In this document: positions 55,967 through 64,000 of the stretch, piece after piece
Numbering within the stretch: position 1 is the stretch's first letter
Layout: each line of letters opens with the position of its first letter
Assembly (NCBI GenBank): GCA_021732215.1
Contig: JAKFVL010000018.1
Coordinates: 1-64,000, forward strand
Direction: 5' to 3'
Length of the DNA stretch: 64,000 nt
DNA from: Hyphomicrobiales bacterium
Lineage (GTDB): Bacteria > Pseudomonadota > Alphaproteobacteria > Rhizobiales > Xanthobacteraceae
Notes under the pieces: model-generated
Told to the model about the DNA's origin: nothing
Databases searched by the model: none
What the model saw: only the letters and a program-made list of their open reading frames with translations
Translations under genes and position numbers: made by a program

Positions 55967-58669
55967 TTAGCTCGCAGCGGATTCGAGCGGCCGCTGCTCG
56001 CTGACAGGCGTCTGTGCGATCAGCCGTTTCAATTCCGGAATGCACGATCCGCAGTTGGTTCCGGCTTTGAGCTTTCCACCGATTTCAGCGGCCGTGCGGG
56101 CGCCTCCCGAGATCGCATCGCAGATGGTGTTGCGGCCGACGCCGAAGCAGGCGCACACCGTCGGCCCGGCATTGGCCATGCCGTTTGCTGACTTCCCGGA
56201 CAGCAGGATGCTGCACTGGTCATCGTCGAGATGCTCGTTCGCGAACAGTTCCCTCACCGCTTGCCAGTCGAACGCAACAGCCGATGGTCCAACAAACAAG
56301 CAGGTTTCGAGACGCCCCTCTTTGTATGCGGCGGCACGATAAACCCCAGCCGTGCTGTCTTCGTATTCGGCCAGATCAGAACCGTGAGCAGCCACCCATG
56401 TTTTCCAGGTCGCCACGTCTGCATTTGCAGCCAGCAGATAGCCGAAGCCACCTCCGATCGCGACACGCGCCCACCAGGCATCCGGGGGCAATGCGACGGG
56501 ATCGCGCGTCAGCAGGAAGCCATGTTGTGCGTAAGTAACCGCCGATATCGCAACCGGTGTCGCCTTGTTCTCCGGTTGACCGGAAAACGGATCGATCAAC
56601 GGTGCGACGAGCGCCCCGACGCGCGCCGACGATGCATTCTCCTGGCTCCAGTGGATCGGAGCGAACAGCATGCCACGCTGCTGGCGATCCGTGATCGCAA
56701 CCCTGAGCACGCACGCGCCATACTCGGTCGAGATACGCGCAAAGCCCCCGTCGCTGACGCCGGCCACTGCGGCGTCGGCCGGATGAATTTCGGCGAATGG
56801 CTCCGGAATGTGCTGCCCGAGACGCTGACTTTTGCCGGTGCGCGTCATGGTGTGCCACTGATCGCGGATACGGCCAGTGTTCAGGCGCAGCGGACGGCTT
56901 TGCGACACCGTCGTGCGCAGGCTCGGCATATCGACGGCGATGAAGTTCGCCTTGCGGTCACAGGTAAAGAACCCGCCGTTTTCGAAGAAGCGCTGCTGTT
57001 CGTGATCGTGGCTCTTTCGCATCGGCCACATCACCGGCGGCATGATGTCGAACGCATCATCCGGTATCCTGTCGAGCGCGCCGATGTCGAAATCGCGCTT
57101 GCCCTCGTTCTCGAACGCAGACAACGCCGCGTGTTCGCGGAAAATGTCCGCGGCTGAGCGATAGTGAAAGGCCTTCTCATATCCGAGGCGCTTCGCCACT
57201 TCGCTGACGATCCACCAGTCTGGCCGCGCTTCGCCGGGCGCCGGGATGAATGCACGCTGACGCGAAATCCGCCGCTCCGAGTTGGTGACGGTGCCGGACT
57301 TCTCCCCCCATGCCAGCGCCGGCAACAGGGCGTGTGCGCCGACATTAACCGTGTCGTTGGACAGAACATTTTCCGAGATCACCAGCAAGTCCAGTCCGCG
57401 CAACGCCGTGCGGACGTAGTCGGCGTTCGGCAGCGACACCGCAGGATTGGTGCCCATCACCCACAGCGCCTTGATCTCGCCGCGGTCGATCGCCTCGAAC
57501 ATCTGCACGGCCTTGAGGCCCTCATGCGTCGCCATGTGCGGCGCATTCCAGAACCGCCGCACGCGATCGATGTCAGGCGGATTGAAGTTCATGTGCGCGG
57601 CGAGCTGATTGGCCAGACCGCCAACTTCGCGGCCGCCCATGGCGTTAGGCTGTCCGGTCAGCGAGAACGGCGACGCGCCAGGCTTGCCGATGCGCCCGGT
57701 CGCGAGATGGCAATTGATGATGGCATTGACCTTGTCGGTGCCTTGCGCCGACTGATTGACGCCTTGGGAGTACAGCGTGACGACGCGCTTGGTGTTCTGG
57801 AACATGGCGAAGAACGCCGAAACGTCGGCTTCGCTGAGACCGGTTGCCAGCGCGGTTGCGGCCGTACCGCCTGCGATCCGGCGCGCCTGCGCCAGTGCCT
57901 CGTCAAAGCCATTGGTGTTCGCGGCGATGTAATCGCGGTCGAGCGTGCCGGTATCGGCCAGATGCGCCAGGAGGCCGCTGAACAGCGCGGTATCGGTGCC
58001 GGGCTTCAGCCCAAGAAACAAATCGGCATCGTCGGAGGTCGACGTTTGCCGCGGATCGATCACGACAATGCGCGCACCGCGTTCCAGCTTGTTACTCAGC
58101 ATGCGCTGGAACAGCACCGGATGGCACCAGGCTGCGTTCGAGCCTACCAGCACCAGCAAGTCAGCATGATCGAGATCGTCATAGCATCCTGGCACCGTAT
58201 CGGCGCCGAACGCACGGCGATGGCCGGCGACAGATGACGCCATGCAAAGCCGCGAGTTGGTATCGACGTTCGCCGTGCCGATGAAGCCCTTCATCAGCTT
58301 GTTGGCGACATAGTAGTCCTCGGTCAGCAACTGGCCGGACAGATAGAACGCGACCGAATGCGGTCCATGCTTGGCGATAATGTGCTGAAGGCGGTTGGCG
58401 ACATGATCGAGCGCATCGGTCCAGGCCACTTGCTCGAGCTTGCCGGTGCTGCAGCGGATTAGCGGATGCAGCAGGCGGTCGTCGAGCGACAGCGTCTCGC
58501 CAAGCGCCGAACCCTTGGAGCAGAGCTTTCCGAAATTCGCCGGGTGATCCGGATCGCCGGAGATCGCAGCACCGCCCTCGGCATCGGGCGTCGCCAATAC
58601 ACCGCAACCGACCCCGCAGTACGGACAGGTGGTCTTGGTTGTCTTGAGGCTGGTATCGATCGCCGTCAT
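55967..58669 (-). CDS. nasA: Assimilatory nitrate reductase, molybdopterin catalytic subunit
   Basis: This 900-residue enzyme reduces nitrate to nitrite in the cytoplasm. The N-terminal 4Fe-4S site is Cys15, Cys18, Cys22 and Cys50 (CPYCGVGCGV...CSKG), followed by the MGD-binding domains (GQPNAMGGREVGGLANQL, LNTGRIRDQWHTMTRTG). The C terminus adds a BFD-like 2Fe-2S domain (CACFGVGRNTICDAI...GTNCGSCIPELK). GGAG lies ahead of the ATG. It is the last gene of the nitrate cluster, with the reductase and nirA genes upstream on the same strand. Confidence 0.95.
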   Translation of the reverse strand: MTAIDTSLKTTKTTCPYCGVGCGVLATPDAEGGAAISGDPDHPANFGKLCSKGSALGETLSLDDRLLHPLIRCSTGKLEQVAWTDALDHVANRLQHIIAKHGPHSVAFYLSGQLLTEDYYVANKLMKGFIGTANVDTNSRLCMASSVAGHRRAFGADTVPGCYDDLDHADLLVLVGSNAAWCHPVLFQRMLSNKLERGARIVVIDPRQTSTSDDADLFLGLKPGTDTALFSGLLAHLADTGTLDRDYIAANTNGFDEALAQARRIAGGTAATALATGLSEADVSAFFAMFQNTKRVVTLYSQGVNQSAQGTDKVNAIINCHLATGRIGKPGASPFSLTGQPNAMGGREVGGLANQLAAHMNFNPPDIDRVRRFWNAPHMATHEGLKAVQMFEAIDRGEIKALWVMGTNPAVSLPNADYVRTALRGLDLLVISENVLSNDTVNVGAHALLPALAWGEKSGTVTNSERRISRQRAFIPAPGEARPDWWIVSEVAKRLGYEKAFHYRSAADIFREHAALSAFENEGKRDFDIGALDRIPDDAFDIMPPVMWPMRKSHDHEQQRFFENGGFFTCDRKANFIAVDMPSLRTTVSQSRPLRLNTGRIRDQWHTMTRTGKSQRLGQHIPEPFAEIHPADAAVAGVSDGGFARISTEYGACVLRVAITDRQQRGMLFAPIHWSQENASSARVGALVAPLIDPFSGQPENKATPVAISAVTYAQHGFLLTRDPVALPPDAWWARVAIGGGFGYLLAANADVATWKTWVAAHGSDLAEYEDSTAGVYRAAAYKEGRLETCLFVGPSAVAFDWQAVRELFANEHLDDDQCSILLSGKSANGMANAGPTVCACFGVGRNTICDAISGGARTAAEIGGKLKAGTNCGSCIPELKRLIAQTPVSEQRPLESAAS

Positions 58670-58706
58670 CCGCGCGGTCTCCGCGCGCGGCGATCAGCCG
58701 TTCGGA

Positions 58707-58850
58707 TCAGAACGGGCGATAGGGCAACGTGATCACGAGAATAACTGCCATGAACGACAAGGCGCTGTAGAAGGTCACCGTGTCCAGACGGGCGTCGGGA
58801 TCGGCGGCCTGTGGCGTCGAGAAGCGGAAAAGCCGGCGAAGGGCGCGCAT
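58707..58850 (-). CDS. Possible small single-pass membrane protein (47 aa)
   Basis: The frame gives MRALRRLFRFSTPQ, an acidic linker, then a hydrophobic segment TFYSALSFMAVILVITLPY. A GGAG lies 12 bases upstream, which is far. It is upstream of nasA on the same strand, separated by 37 bases. No family is recognised. The membrane segment and position make it worth noting, but it might be chance. Confidence 0.4.
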   Translation of the reverse strand: MRALRRLFRFSTPQAADPDARLDTVTFYSALSFMAVILVITLPYRPF

Positions 58851-59028
58851 GGGGGTCTGACTCCGAAAGTCCTCTTGACCTCCAGAAGAAATACTTTTCT
58901 CCAAAAATGCAATATTTGTCAAAAAAATACGATAGAATTGCCAAAAAATGGCGCTGAGTAGATAAAATAAACTGCTTTTTAGCTTTCCCGGTCAAAATCA
59001 TTCGCTTGCTCCCGATCGCTTGTCCGCC
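58851..59028. other. AT-rich non-coding leader between the reductase gene and nasA
   Basis: This region is strikingly AT-rich compared with its surroundings. On the minus strand it contains a TTGACA hexamer (near 58917-58922), ATTTTTTT and AAAAAGC runs, and a GCCATTTTTTGGC-type short inverted repeat (58940-58952). It probably holds a promoter for nasA and the small ORF, independent of the upstream nirA transcript. I see no clear sigma-54 -24/-12 element: the best GA...GC pair has spacing two bases short. Confidence 0.45.
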
Positions 59029-60645
59029 TCAGTAGACGTCGAGCTGGAACCGTCCCTTCTTTTTGAGGTCGCCGACGAATGCGACGGCCTCATCCGTAGA
59101 GCGCGCGCCGAACTGGGCGACGACATCGACCAGAGCCCGCTCGACATCCTTCGCCATGCGCTTGGCGTCGCCGCAGACATAGACGTGAGCGCCGTCGGCC
59201 AGCCACGACCACAGATCCCGGCCCACCTCGCGCATGCGGTCCTGCACGTAAAACTTTTCATTGCCGTCGCGTGACCAGGCGAGCGACAGCCGCGTCAGAA
59301 ACCCGGACGATTTCATGGTGTTGAGTTCGTCGGCATAGAAGAAATCGCAATCGCTGCGCTGATGGCCGAAGAACAGCCAGTTGCGGCCCGGCGCCTTGGT
59401 GGCTTCGCGATCTTTCAGGAAGGCCCGGAACGGGGCGATGCCGGTCCCCGGCCCGATCATGATAATCGGCGTACCCGGATCGGCCGGCAGTGCGAAGCCA
59501 TGTGCCTTCTGGACATAGACCTTCAGCTCTTCGCCCGGATTGATCCGATCGGCCAGAAACGTCGATGCAAGACCGAGACGCTTTCGCTTGTTGATCAGGT
59601 AGCGGACCGTATCGACGGTCAGGCTCAGTCTGCCGGGTGTTGCGTTGTTCGACGATGAAATCGAATAGAGCCGCGGCTGCAATGGTTCTAGCGCTTCGAT
59701 GAACGCTTCCGGGTGCGGACGCACGCCGCCGAATTTCTGCAGCGTAGCCAGCACGTCGAGGTTAGCAGCATCGCCATCCGGATCCTCGCCCTGCGCGAGC
59801 TTTCTCGCCTTCTCGCGTTGCGCACCGCCGGTGATGAATGAGATCAGTTCGAACAGGCTATCCGGCGCGGGCGACAACGACACGTCGTGCAGCAAAACAT
59901 CGCGCAGCGGCTTGCCGTTGATCGGCGTCGTATGCAGTGCACCGAGTACGGCGATGATCTGGTCGACCAGTCCCAGATCGTTGCGCGCGAACACACCAAA
60001 CGAATCGCCAACGACATAATCGAGACCGGCCTTTTCCAGATCGAATTCGATATGATGGGTTTCCTTCTCGGAACCCGGTTTGTTCAGGAGACGGCGCGAC
60101 AGGAACGTCGCCACGGCCGGATTGTCGCGCGAGCGGCCGACGGGCGCGCCCGGCGCAGGCCCTGGTGCGCCCTCGGGAGCTAACTTAGGTGTATCAGCCT
60201 TGATCGCCGGTGCGCTGTCGAGCTCGGCATGGAGCGCCTTGAGCATACGGGCGGTTTCCTTGCCGCCTGGAACGCAGAGATTGAGGCGCTCTTCGGAGCG
60301 CGCCGCGATCGCGTCCGAGTAGTCGTTGCAGTTGTAGCCGCACTGGCCGCAGTCCTGCTGCGCCATCGCCGCCATCATCTTGCGGCGGATGGGCCGGCCT
60401 TCGGCCAGCTTCATGCGCTCGTCCATCGGCAAGGTCTGGTCGTGCCAGGGCGCCTCGCCGTCATCGCCATCGCCGGTGACGCCCTTCATGACGGCGGCGC
60501 CCTGCTCCGCCGACAGTGGGGTCACCACGTTGTCGAGCGATACCAGACCAGCGAAGAAGCCGTTGAGCCACGAACGCTGTTCGGCCGAGAACGGCGCAGT
60601 GTCGGGAATCAAGTCAAAGTTCGGCGCGGGTGAGAGCTGGTTCAT
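59029..60645 (-). CDS. Iron-sulfur flavoprotein reductase (sulfite reductase alpha-like)
   Basis: This 538-residue protein combines an N-terminal 4Fe-4S module with four cysteines, Cys99, Cys102, Cys106 and Cys124 (CGQCGYNCNDYS...CVPGG), like the RnfB/PF04060 domain, with a C-terminal FAD/NADP reductase of the CysJ/cytochrome P450 reductase type (RLYSISSS, GPGTGIAPFRAFLKD, YVCGDAKRM). The flavodoxin domain of CysJ is missing. The start overlaps the nirA stop (ATGA) with GAGGAGG upstream. It most likely passes NAD(P)H electrons to NirA or NasA. Confidence 0.9.
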   Translation of the reverse strand: MNQLSPAPNFDLIPDTAPFSAEQRSWLNGFFAGLVSLDNVVTPLSAEQGAAVMKGVTGDGDDGEAPWHDQTLPMDERMKLAEGRPIRRKMMAAMAQQDCGQCGYNCNDYSDAIAARSEERLNLCVPGGKETARMLKALHAELDSAPAIKADTPKLAPEGAPGPAPGAPVGRSRDNPAVATFLSRRLLNKPGSEKETHHIEFDLEKAGLDYVVGDSFGVFARNDLGLVDQIIAVLGALHTTPINGKPLRDVLLHDVSLSPAPDSLFELISFITGGAQREKARKLAQGEDPDGDAANLDVLATLQKFGGVRPHPEAFIEALEPLQPRLYSISSSNNATPGRLSLTVDTVRYLINKRKRLGLASTFLADRINPGEELKVYVQKAHGFALPADPGTPIIMIGPGTGIAPFRAFLKDREATKAPGRNWLFFGHQRSDCDFFYADELNTMKSSGFLTRLSLAWSRDGNEKFYVQDRMREVGRDLWSWLADGAHVYVCGDAKRMAKDVERALVDVVAQFGARSTDEAVAFVGDLKKKGRFQLDVY

Positions 60646-62396
60646 ATCGAAACCTCCTCAACCATCTTCTTCAGTGCTTCGGGATCATGACGGTTCGCAA
60701 AGGCCGCAAACGTTTCATTCGCCGAAGCGCGGTTCCTGGTGAAAGCGGTCAGCATGTTCTGAACCAGCTTCGGGGCGTCCTCCGACCTGACGTTCTGATA
60801 AAGCTCGCGAGCCATTGCACCCTGCTCGCCATATCCGCCGCCAACCAGCACATGGAAGCCGTCCGCGGTATCTCCGTCGTCATTGATCGGAACGCGCGCG
60901 CCGATCATGCCGATGTCGCCGATGTAGTGTTGTGCGCAGGAATGATGGCAGCCGGTCAGATGAATATTGACCGGCGCGTCGAGCGCGACCTTATCCTCGC
61001 ACCAGTTGACTATCTCCTCGGCGGTTTCCTTGGTGTGCGCGGCCGCGAACCGGCAACCGGTTGCTCCAGTACAGGCCACAATGCCGGCGCGGATCGGCGA
61101 TGCTGATATCGCAAGTCCGAGCGCCTCGATGGCGGCTGTAGCGAGCGGAACATTGGTATCCGAGACGCCGGAGATCAGCAGATTCTGCCACACGGTCAGG
61201 CGAATATCGCCGTCGCCGAGATCCTGCGAAATCTTCGCAAGTCCGCGAATCTGCCCGGGCGACAGCCGCCCGAGCTTCAAGGTGACGCCGATCCAGTTCA
61301 GGCCGGCTTGCTTCTGCGGATGAACGCCGATGTGTGCTAGTCGGTCGAACAGCGGGCGCGGCGCGATGGCCTCGGCGGAAACACGCACCAGCTTGCGGCC
61401 GAGCTTGTCCTCGACTGCGGCGAGATACTTGTCGAAGCCCCACGCATCGAGCACGTACTTCATCCGAGCCTTGTTGCGGTTGGTGCGGTCGCCGCTCTCG
61501 ATGAAGACGCGGATGATGCTGTCGGCGACCGCGGTCGCCTCCGACGGTTTCAGGATCACGCCGGTGTCGCGGGCAAGATCATGGTGGCCGGTGATGCCGC
61601 CAAGCGCGAGGCGATAGTAGATGCCGGGCTCGACGCCGTGACCGTCCAGAACCTCGACGGCCTGAAAAGCGATGTCGTTGGTGTCTTCGAGCGTCGCGAT
61701 GCGCCCCGCGCCGTCAAACGCCACGTTGAACTTGCGCGGCAAGCCATACAGCGAGCGATCGTTGAGAATGTGATTGTGCCAGGCTTTTGCGTGAGTCCGC
61801 GTATCGAGCAATTCCTGCGGGTCGATGCCGGCGGTGGATGAGCCCGTCACGTTGCGGATGTTGTCCGCGCCCGAACCGCGCGAACACAGGCCGAGGTCCT
61901 GAATACCCTCGATGATGTTGATCGCGTTCTTTGGCTCGATCTCGCGCAACTGCAAATTGGCGCGAGTCGTCACATGCGCATAGGGCCCCGCGAAATTCTC
62001 GGCGAGATCGGCGACGCCGGCAAACTGCCAGTGCTTGAGAATGCCGTTCGGAATCCGCATCCGGCACATGTAGGAACTCTGCGTCGGAGCAACGTAGAAA
62101 ATGCCGTAATAGCGCCAGCGGAAATTGTCCGCCGGTTTCGGCGCTTCGTTCTTCGCGGCTTGAGCGACCAGCCGCGGATAGGCGTCGAACGGATGCTCGT
62201 CGCGCTTGAACTTCTCCTGATCATTCAGCTTGCCGCCAGCGGCAACCGTGCGATCCTGCGCCTTGAGATGAATGGCGTCGGGACCGACGGGCTCGGACTT
62301 TGCAGACGTACCGGTCCGCGCAATGCGCGACGCGCTAAGGCCGGAGACAAAGCCTTCCAGATAGCGCTTCTGATCGGCGTTGAAATCGCCTGACAT
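60642..62396 (-). CDS. nirA: NirA-family ferredoxin-type nitrite (sulfite) reductase
   Basis: This 584-residue siroheme/4Fe-4S enzyme reduces nitrite to ammonium using one-electron donors. The cluster-siroheme cysteines are in the C-terminal half: CTGATGCRF and HLTGCHHSCAQ. Both ferrite-reductase-like halves are present (RWRYYGIFYVAP... and LNWIGVTLKLGRL). Sulfite reductase is the alternative in this family, but the position in the nitrate cluster favours nitrite. It begins three bases after the FAD oxidoreductase stop and overlaps the next gene. Confidence 0.93.
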   Translation of the reverse strand: MSGDFNADQKRYLEGFVSGLSASRIARTGTSAKSEPVGPDAIHLKAQDRTVAAGGKLNDQEKFKRDEHPFDAYPRLVAQAAKNEAPKPADNFRWRYYGIFYVAPTQSSYMCRMRIPNGILKHWQFAGVADLAENFAGPYAHVTTRANLQLREIEPKNAINIIEGIQDLGLCSRGSGADNIRNVTGSSTAGIDPQELLDTRTHAKAWHNHILNDRSLYGLPRKFNVAFDGAGRIATLEDTNDIAFQAVEVLDGHGVEPGIYYRLALGGITGHHDLARDTGVILKPSEATAVADSIIRVFIESGDRTNRNKARMKYVLDAWGFDKYLAAVEDKLGRKLVRVSAEAIAPRPLFDRLAHIGVHPQKQAGLNWIGVTLKLGRLSPGQIRGLAKISQDLGDGDIRLTVWQNLLISGVSDTNVPLATAAIEALGLAISASPIRAGIVACTGATGCRFAAAHTKETAEEIVNWCEDKVALDAPVNIHLTGCHHSCAQHYIGDIGMIGARVPINDDGDTADGFHVLVGGGYGEQGAMARELYQNVRSEDAPKLVQNMLTAFTRNRASANETFAAFANRHDPEALKKMVEEVSI

Positions 62397-62399
62397 CGC

Positions 62400-63614
62400 T
62401 CATGCCGCTTTCATTTCTGCCATCGACCGTCCGAACATCAGATCGCCGCGCATCGTTGCGACGGGCGTTCTGTTGCGGATCAGTTCGAGGTACCAAAGCG
62501 CCTCCCGGGTGTCTCCGACGAGAACCGCACCGGTGAGTGCACCATCCGCCAGAACGAGCTTGCGATAAACGCCGCGCCGGGGATCGTTGAGTACGACGAC
62601 TTCGCTGTCGTTCGTGGCGAGAAAGTCTCCGGCTGAGAATACGCCGACGCCGGAAACCTTGAGATTGGTCGCAACGACGCTGCCGCCGTATCCGGCGGTA
62701 CGTCCTGCGAGATGTTCGGCGAGGATCGCCGCTTGTTCGTAGGCCGGTTCAACCAGCCCATAACATGACCCGCGATGTTCGGCGCATTCGCCGAGTGCGT
62801 AGATATTCGGAAACTGCGTCTCGAGCCGGTCGTCGACGACGATACCGCGATTGACCGGAATACCTGCGTCCTTTGCCAGTGCCGCATTCGGCCGGATGCC
62901 GGCGGCGAACACCACCGCGTCGGCTTGCAACACCCGGCCGTCTGCGAGTTCGATGCCCTCGACGCGATCGTCGCCGAAAATCCTTGCCGTGCTGGCGTTG
63001 AGCTCGACGCGGACGCCCTTGCGCTCGACAAGCTGCTTCAGCAACGCCGCCGCAGGTGCATCGAGCTGGCGCTCCATCAGCCGATCCATCAGATGGATCA
63101 ACGTCACGGTGGCTCCGGCTTTGGCGATGCCGTACGCAGCCTCCAGACCTAGCAATCCGCCGCCGATCACGGCGACGCGCTTGCGGCTGTTGGCGAGTTC
63201 GATCAGTTGATCGACGTCGTGGCTGTCACGGAATGTATGAACGCCCGGCAGCTCGGCGCCGGGAATGTTGAGCCGCAGCGCGTTTGAGCCAGTTGCAAAG
63301 ACCAGCCGCGAATAGCCAACGCGCTTCCCGTCGGCGAGTGTGACCTCACGCGCAACCGTATCTACCGCGGTTGCCGCGCAACCGTAACGCACGGTGACGC
63401 CGTGATCTCGCCACCAGGCGCCGGATTTCAGCTCGATATCCTGGGACGTCGCCTCGCCTGCCAGCACCGACGACAACAGCACACGGTTGTACGCCAACCG
63501 CGGTTCATCGCCGATCACAGCAATCGCATAGCGGCCAAGTGCGCGTTTGCCGAGCTCATCAACCAGACGCGCAGCAGCCATTCCATTGCCGATGATGACG
63601 AGCGCTTCGCTCAT
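62400..63614 (-). CDS. NAD(P)/FAD-dependent oxidoreductase of the nitrate cluster
   Basis: This 404-residue two-dinucleotide-binding flavoprotein is close to the N-terminal part of NirB and to NasB. FAD site IIGNGMAAARLVDEL, NAD site VAVIGGGLLGLEAAYGIA, and the C-terminal FAD segment IYALGECAEHRGSCYG are clear. The remaining NirB siroheme domains are absent. It probably donates electrons from NAD(P)H to NasA. The gene is 15 bases downstream of the ABC ATPase gene and immediately upstream of nirA, so all belong to one transcript. Confidence 0.9.
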   Translation of the reverse strand: MSEALVIIGNGMAAARLVDELGKRALGRYAIAVIGDEPRLAYNRVLLSSVLAGEATSQDIELKSGAWWRDHGVTVRYGCAATAVDTVAREVTLADGKRVGYSRLVFATGSNALRLNIPGAELPGVHTFRDSHDVDQLIELANSRKRVAVIGGGLLGLEAAYGIAKAGATVTLIHLMDRLMERQLDAPAAALLKQLVERKGVRVELNASTARIFGDDRVEGIELADGRVLQADAVVFAAGIRPNAALAKDAGIPVNRGIVVDDRLETQFPNIYALGECAEHRGSCYGLVEPAYEQAAILAEHLAGRTAGYGGSVVATNLKVSGVGVFSAGDFLATNDSEVVVLNDPRRGVYRKLVLADGALTGAVLVGDTREALWYLELIRNRTPVATMRGDLMFGRSMAEMKAA

Positions 63615-63629
63615 CGTCCCCGACCCGCG

Positions 63630-64000
63630 TCAAGCCGCTTCGACGAAGCGATGACGCTCGTACAGGAACTCAAGCACGCGCTGACGGCACTTCAGATACG
63701 TCGCGTTCGACGCCAGTTCGAGGCGCTTGCGCGGCCTCGCGAGCGGCACGTCAAGCACTTCGCCAATCCTGGCGCTTGGACCGTTCGTCATCATCACGAT
63801 GCGATCCGACAGCAACACAGCTTCATCGACGTCGTGGGTGATCATCATGATCGTGTTACCGAGCTTCTGATGCAGCGCCATAACCGAATCTTGGAGGTGG
63901 GCGCGGGTCAGCGCGTCGAGCGCACCGAACGGTTCGTCGAGCAGCAGAACCTTTGGCTCCATCGCCAGCGCGCGGGCGATGCCGACACGCTGCTTCATAC
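63630..64000 (-). CDS. Nitrate/sulfonate-type ABC transporter ATPase (partial at right edge)
   Basis: The C-terminal part of an ATP-binding subunit runs off the right edge. The visible sequence begins after the signature motif (KQRVGIARALAMEP), followed by Walker B LLLDEPFGALDALTR and the H loop ITHDVDEAVLLSDR. The tail has PRKRLELASNATYLKCRQRV, a pattern found in NrtD/SsuB-type nitrate or taurine importers. Location in the nitrate cluster points to nitrate uptake (NrtABC-like); the permease and binding protein would be outside the window. Confidence 0.88.
   Translation of the reverse strand, partial: MKQRVGIARALAMEPKVLLLDEPFGALDALTRAHLQDSVMALHQKLGNTIMMITHDVDEAVLLSDRIVMMTNGPSARIGEVLDVPLARPRKRLELASNATYLKCRQRVLEFLYERHRFVEAA

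Noticed and set aside
58860-58960. Sigma-54 (-24/-12) promoter for nasA
   Set aside because: The best candidate on the minus strand has GA in place of GG, with 8 rather than 10 bases before GC, so it does not meet the consensus.

Overview
The window reads as a chromosomal segment of an alphaproteobacterium of the Bradyrhizobium/Rhodopseudomonas/Nitrobacter group (Nitrobacteraceae). The reasons are high GC content, the gene string lipA - coq10-like - cinA - ispDF - dusB(nifR3) - ntrB - ntrC - ntrY - ntrX - D-amino-acid transaminase - hfq - hflX, a PopZ-type polar organiser, a bifunctional IspDF, and many short intergenic palindromes of the kind common in that group. No prophage, insertion sequence, CRISPR array or rRNA operon was seen. 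The content is mostly core genome with a metabolic accessory part at the right end.

Layout. 1-6319: end of a membrane-fusion adaptor gene followed by two overlapping RND permease genes (MdtBC-like). 6374-11282: DTW-domain tRNA modification enzyme, tRNA-Cys, a small ORF, tRNA-Asn, a Pcm-like methyltransferase, a TolC-family outer membrane protein and PopZ. 11452-17203: valS, 3-methyladenine glycosylase, lipA, a Coq10/RatA-like START protein and a CinA-family amidase. 17205-29028: ispDF and the nitrogen-regulation block dusB-ntrBC-ntrYX, then a class IV transaminase, hfq and hflX. 29245-33743: a Cj0069-like protein, mazG, queC and two crotonases. 33814-36486: a copper P-type ATPase divergent from a CsoR repressor, with a visible operator between them. 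36510-40665: two short-chain dehydrogenases, a small membrane-anchored protein and an acyl-CoA synthetase.

40752-47495 is a minus-strand housekeeping run: a PhnP-like hydrolase, tatD, metG, holB, tmk and a penicillin-binding-protein-5-like gene. 47654-52450 holds an epoxide-hydrolase-like protein, RlpA, tRNA-Ser, an SDR, a small membrane protein, a glycine-reductase-B-like protein and a cupin. 52477-55944 holds an RraA-like protein and the 5-oxoprolinase genes pxpB-pxpC-pxpA. 55967-64000 is an assimilatory nitrate reduction cluster on the minus strand, in transcription order ABC ATPase (cut by the window edge), FAD oxidoreductase, NirA-type nitrite reductase, an iron-sulfur/flavin reductase, a possible small ORF and the molybdopterin nitrate reductase NasA. 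It fits functionally with ntrBC/ntrYX, although those genes are about 35 kb away.

Most notable observations: (1) methionyl-tRNA synthetase carries a roughly 130-residue Lys/Ala-rich, histone-H1-like N-terminal tail with no good internal start that would remove it; (2) short palindromic elements sit at gene ends and supply the stop codons of lipA, tatD, pxpA and the Cj0069-like gene; (3) the PBP5-like protein keeps SxxK but has lost the canonical SxN serine and KTG lysine; (4) a RnfB-like 4Fe-4S domain is fused to a flavodoxin-less reductase beside NirA; (5) a clean palindrome lies between copA and csoR. I did not find anything that clearly amounts to a wholly new multi-gene system.
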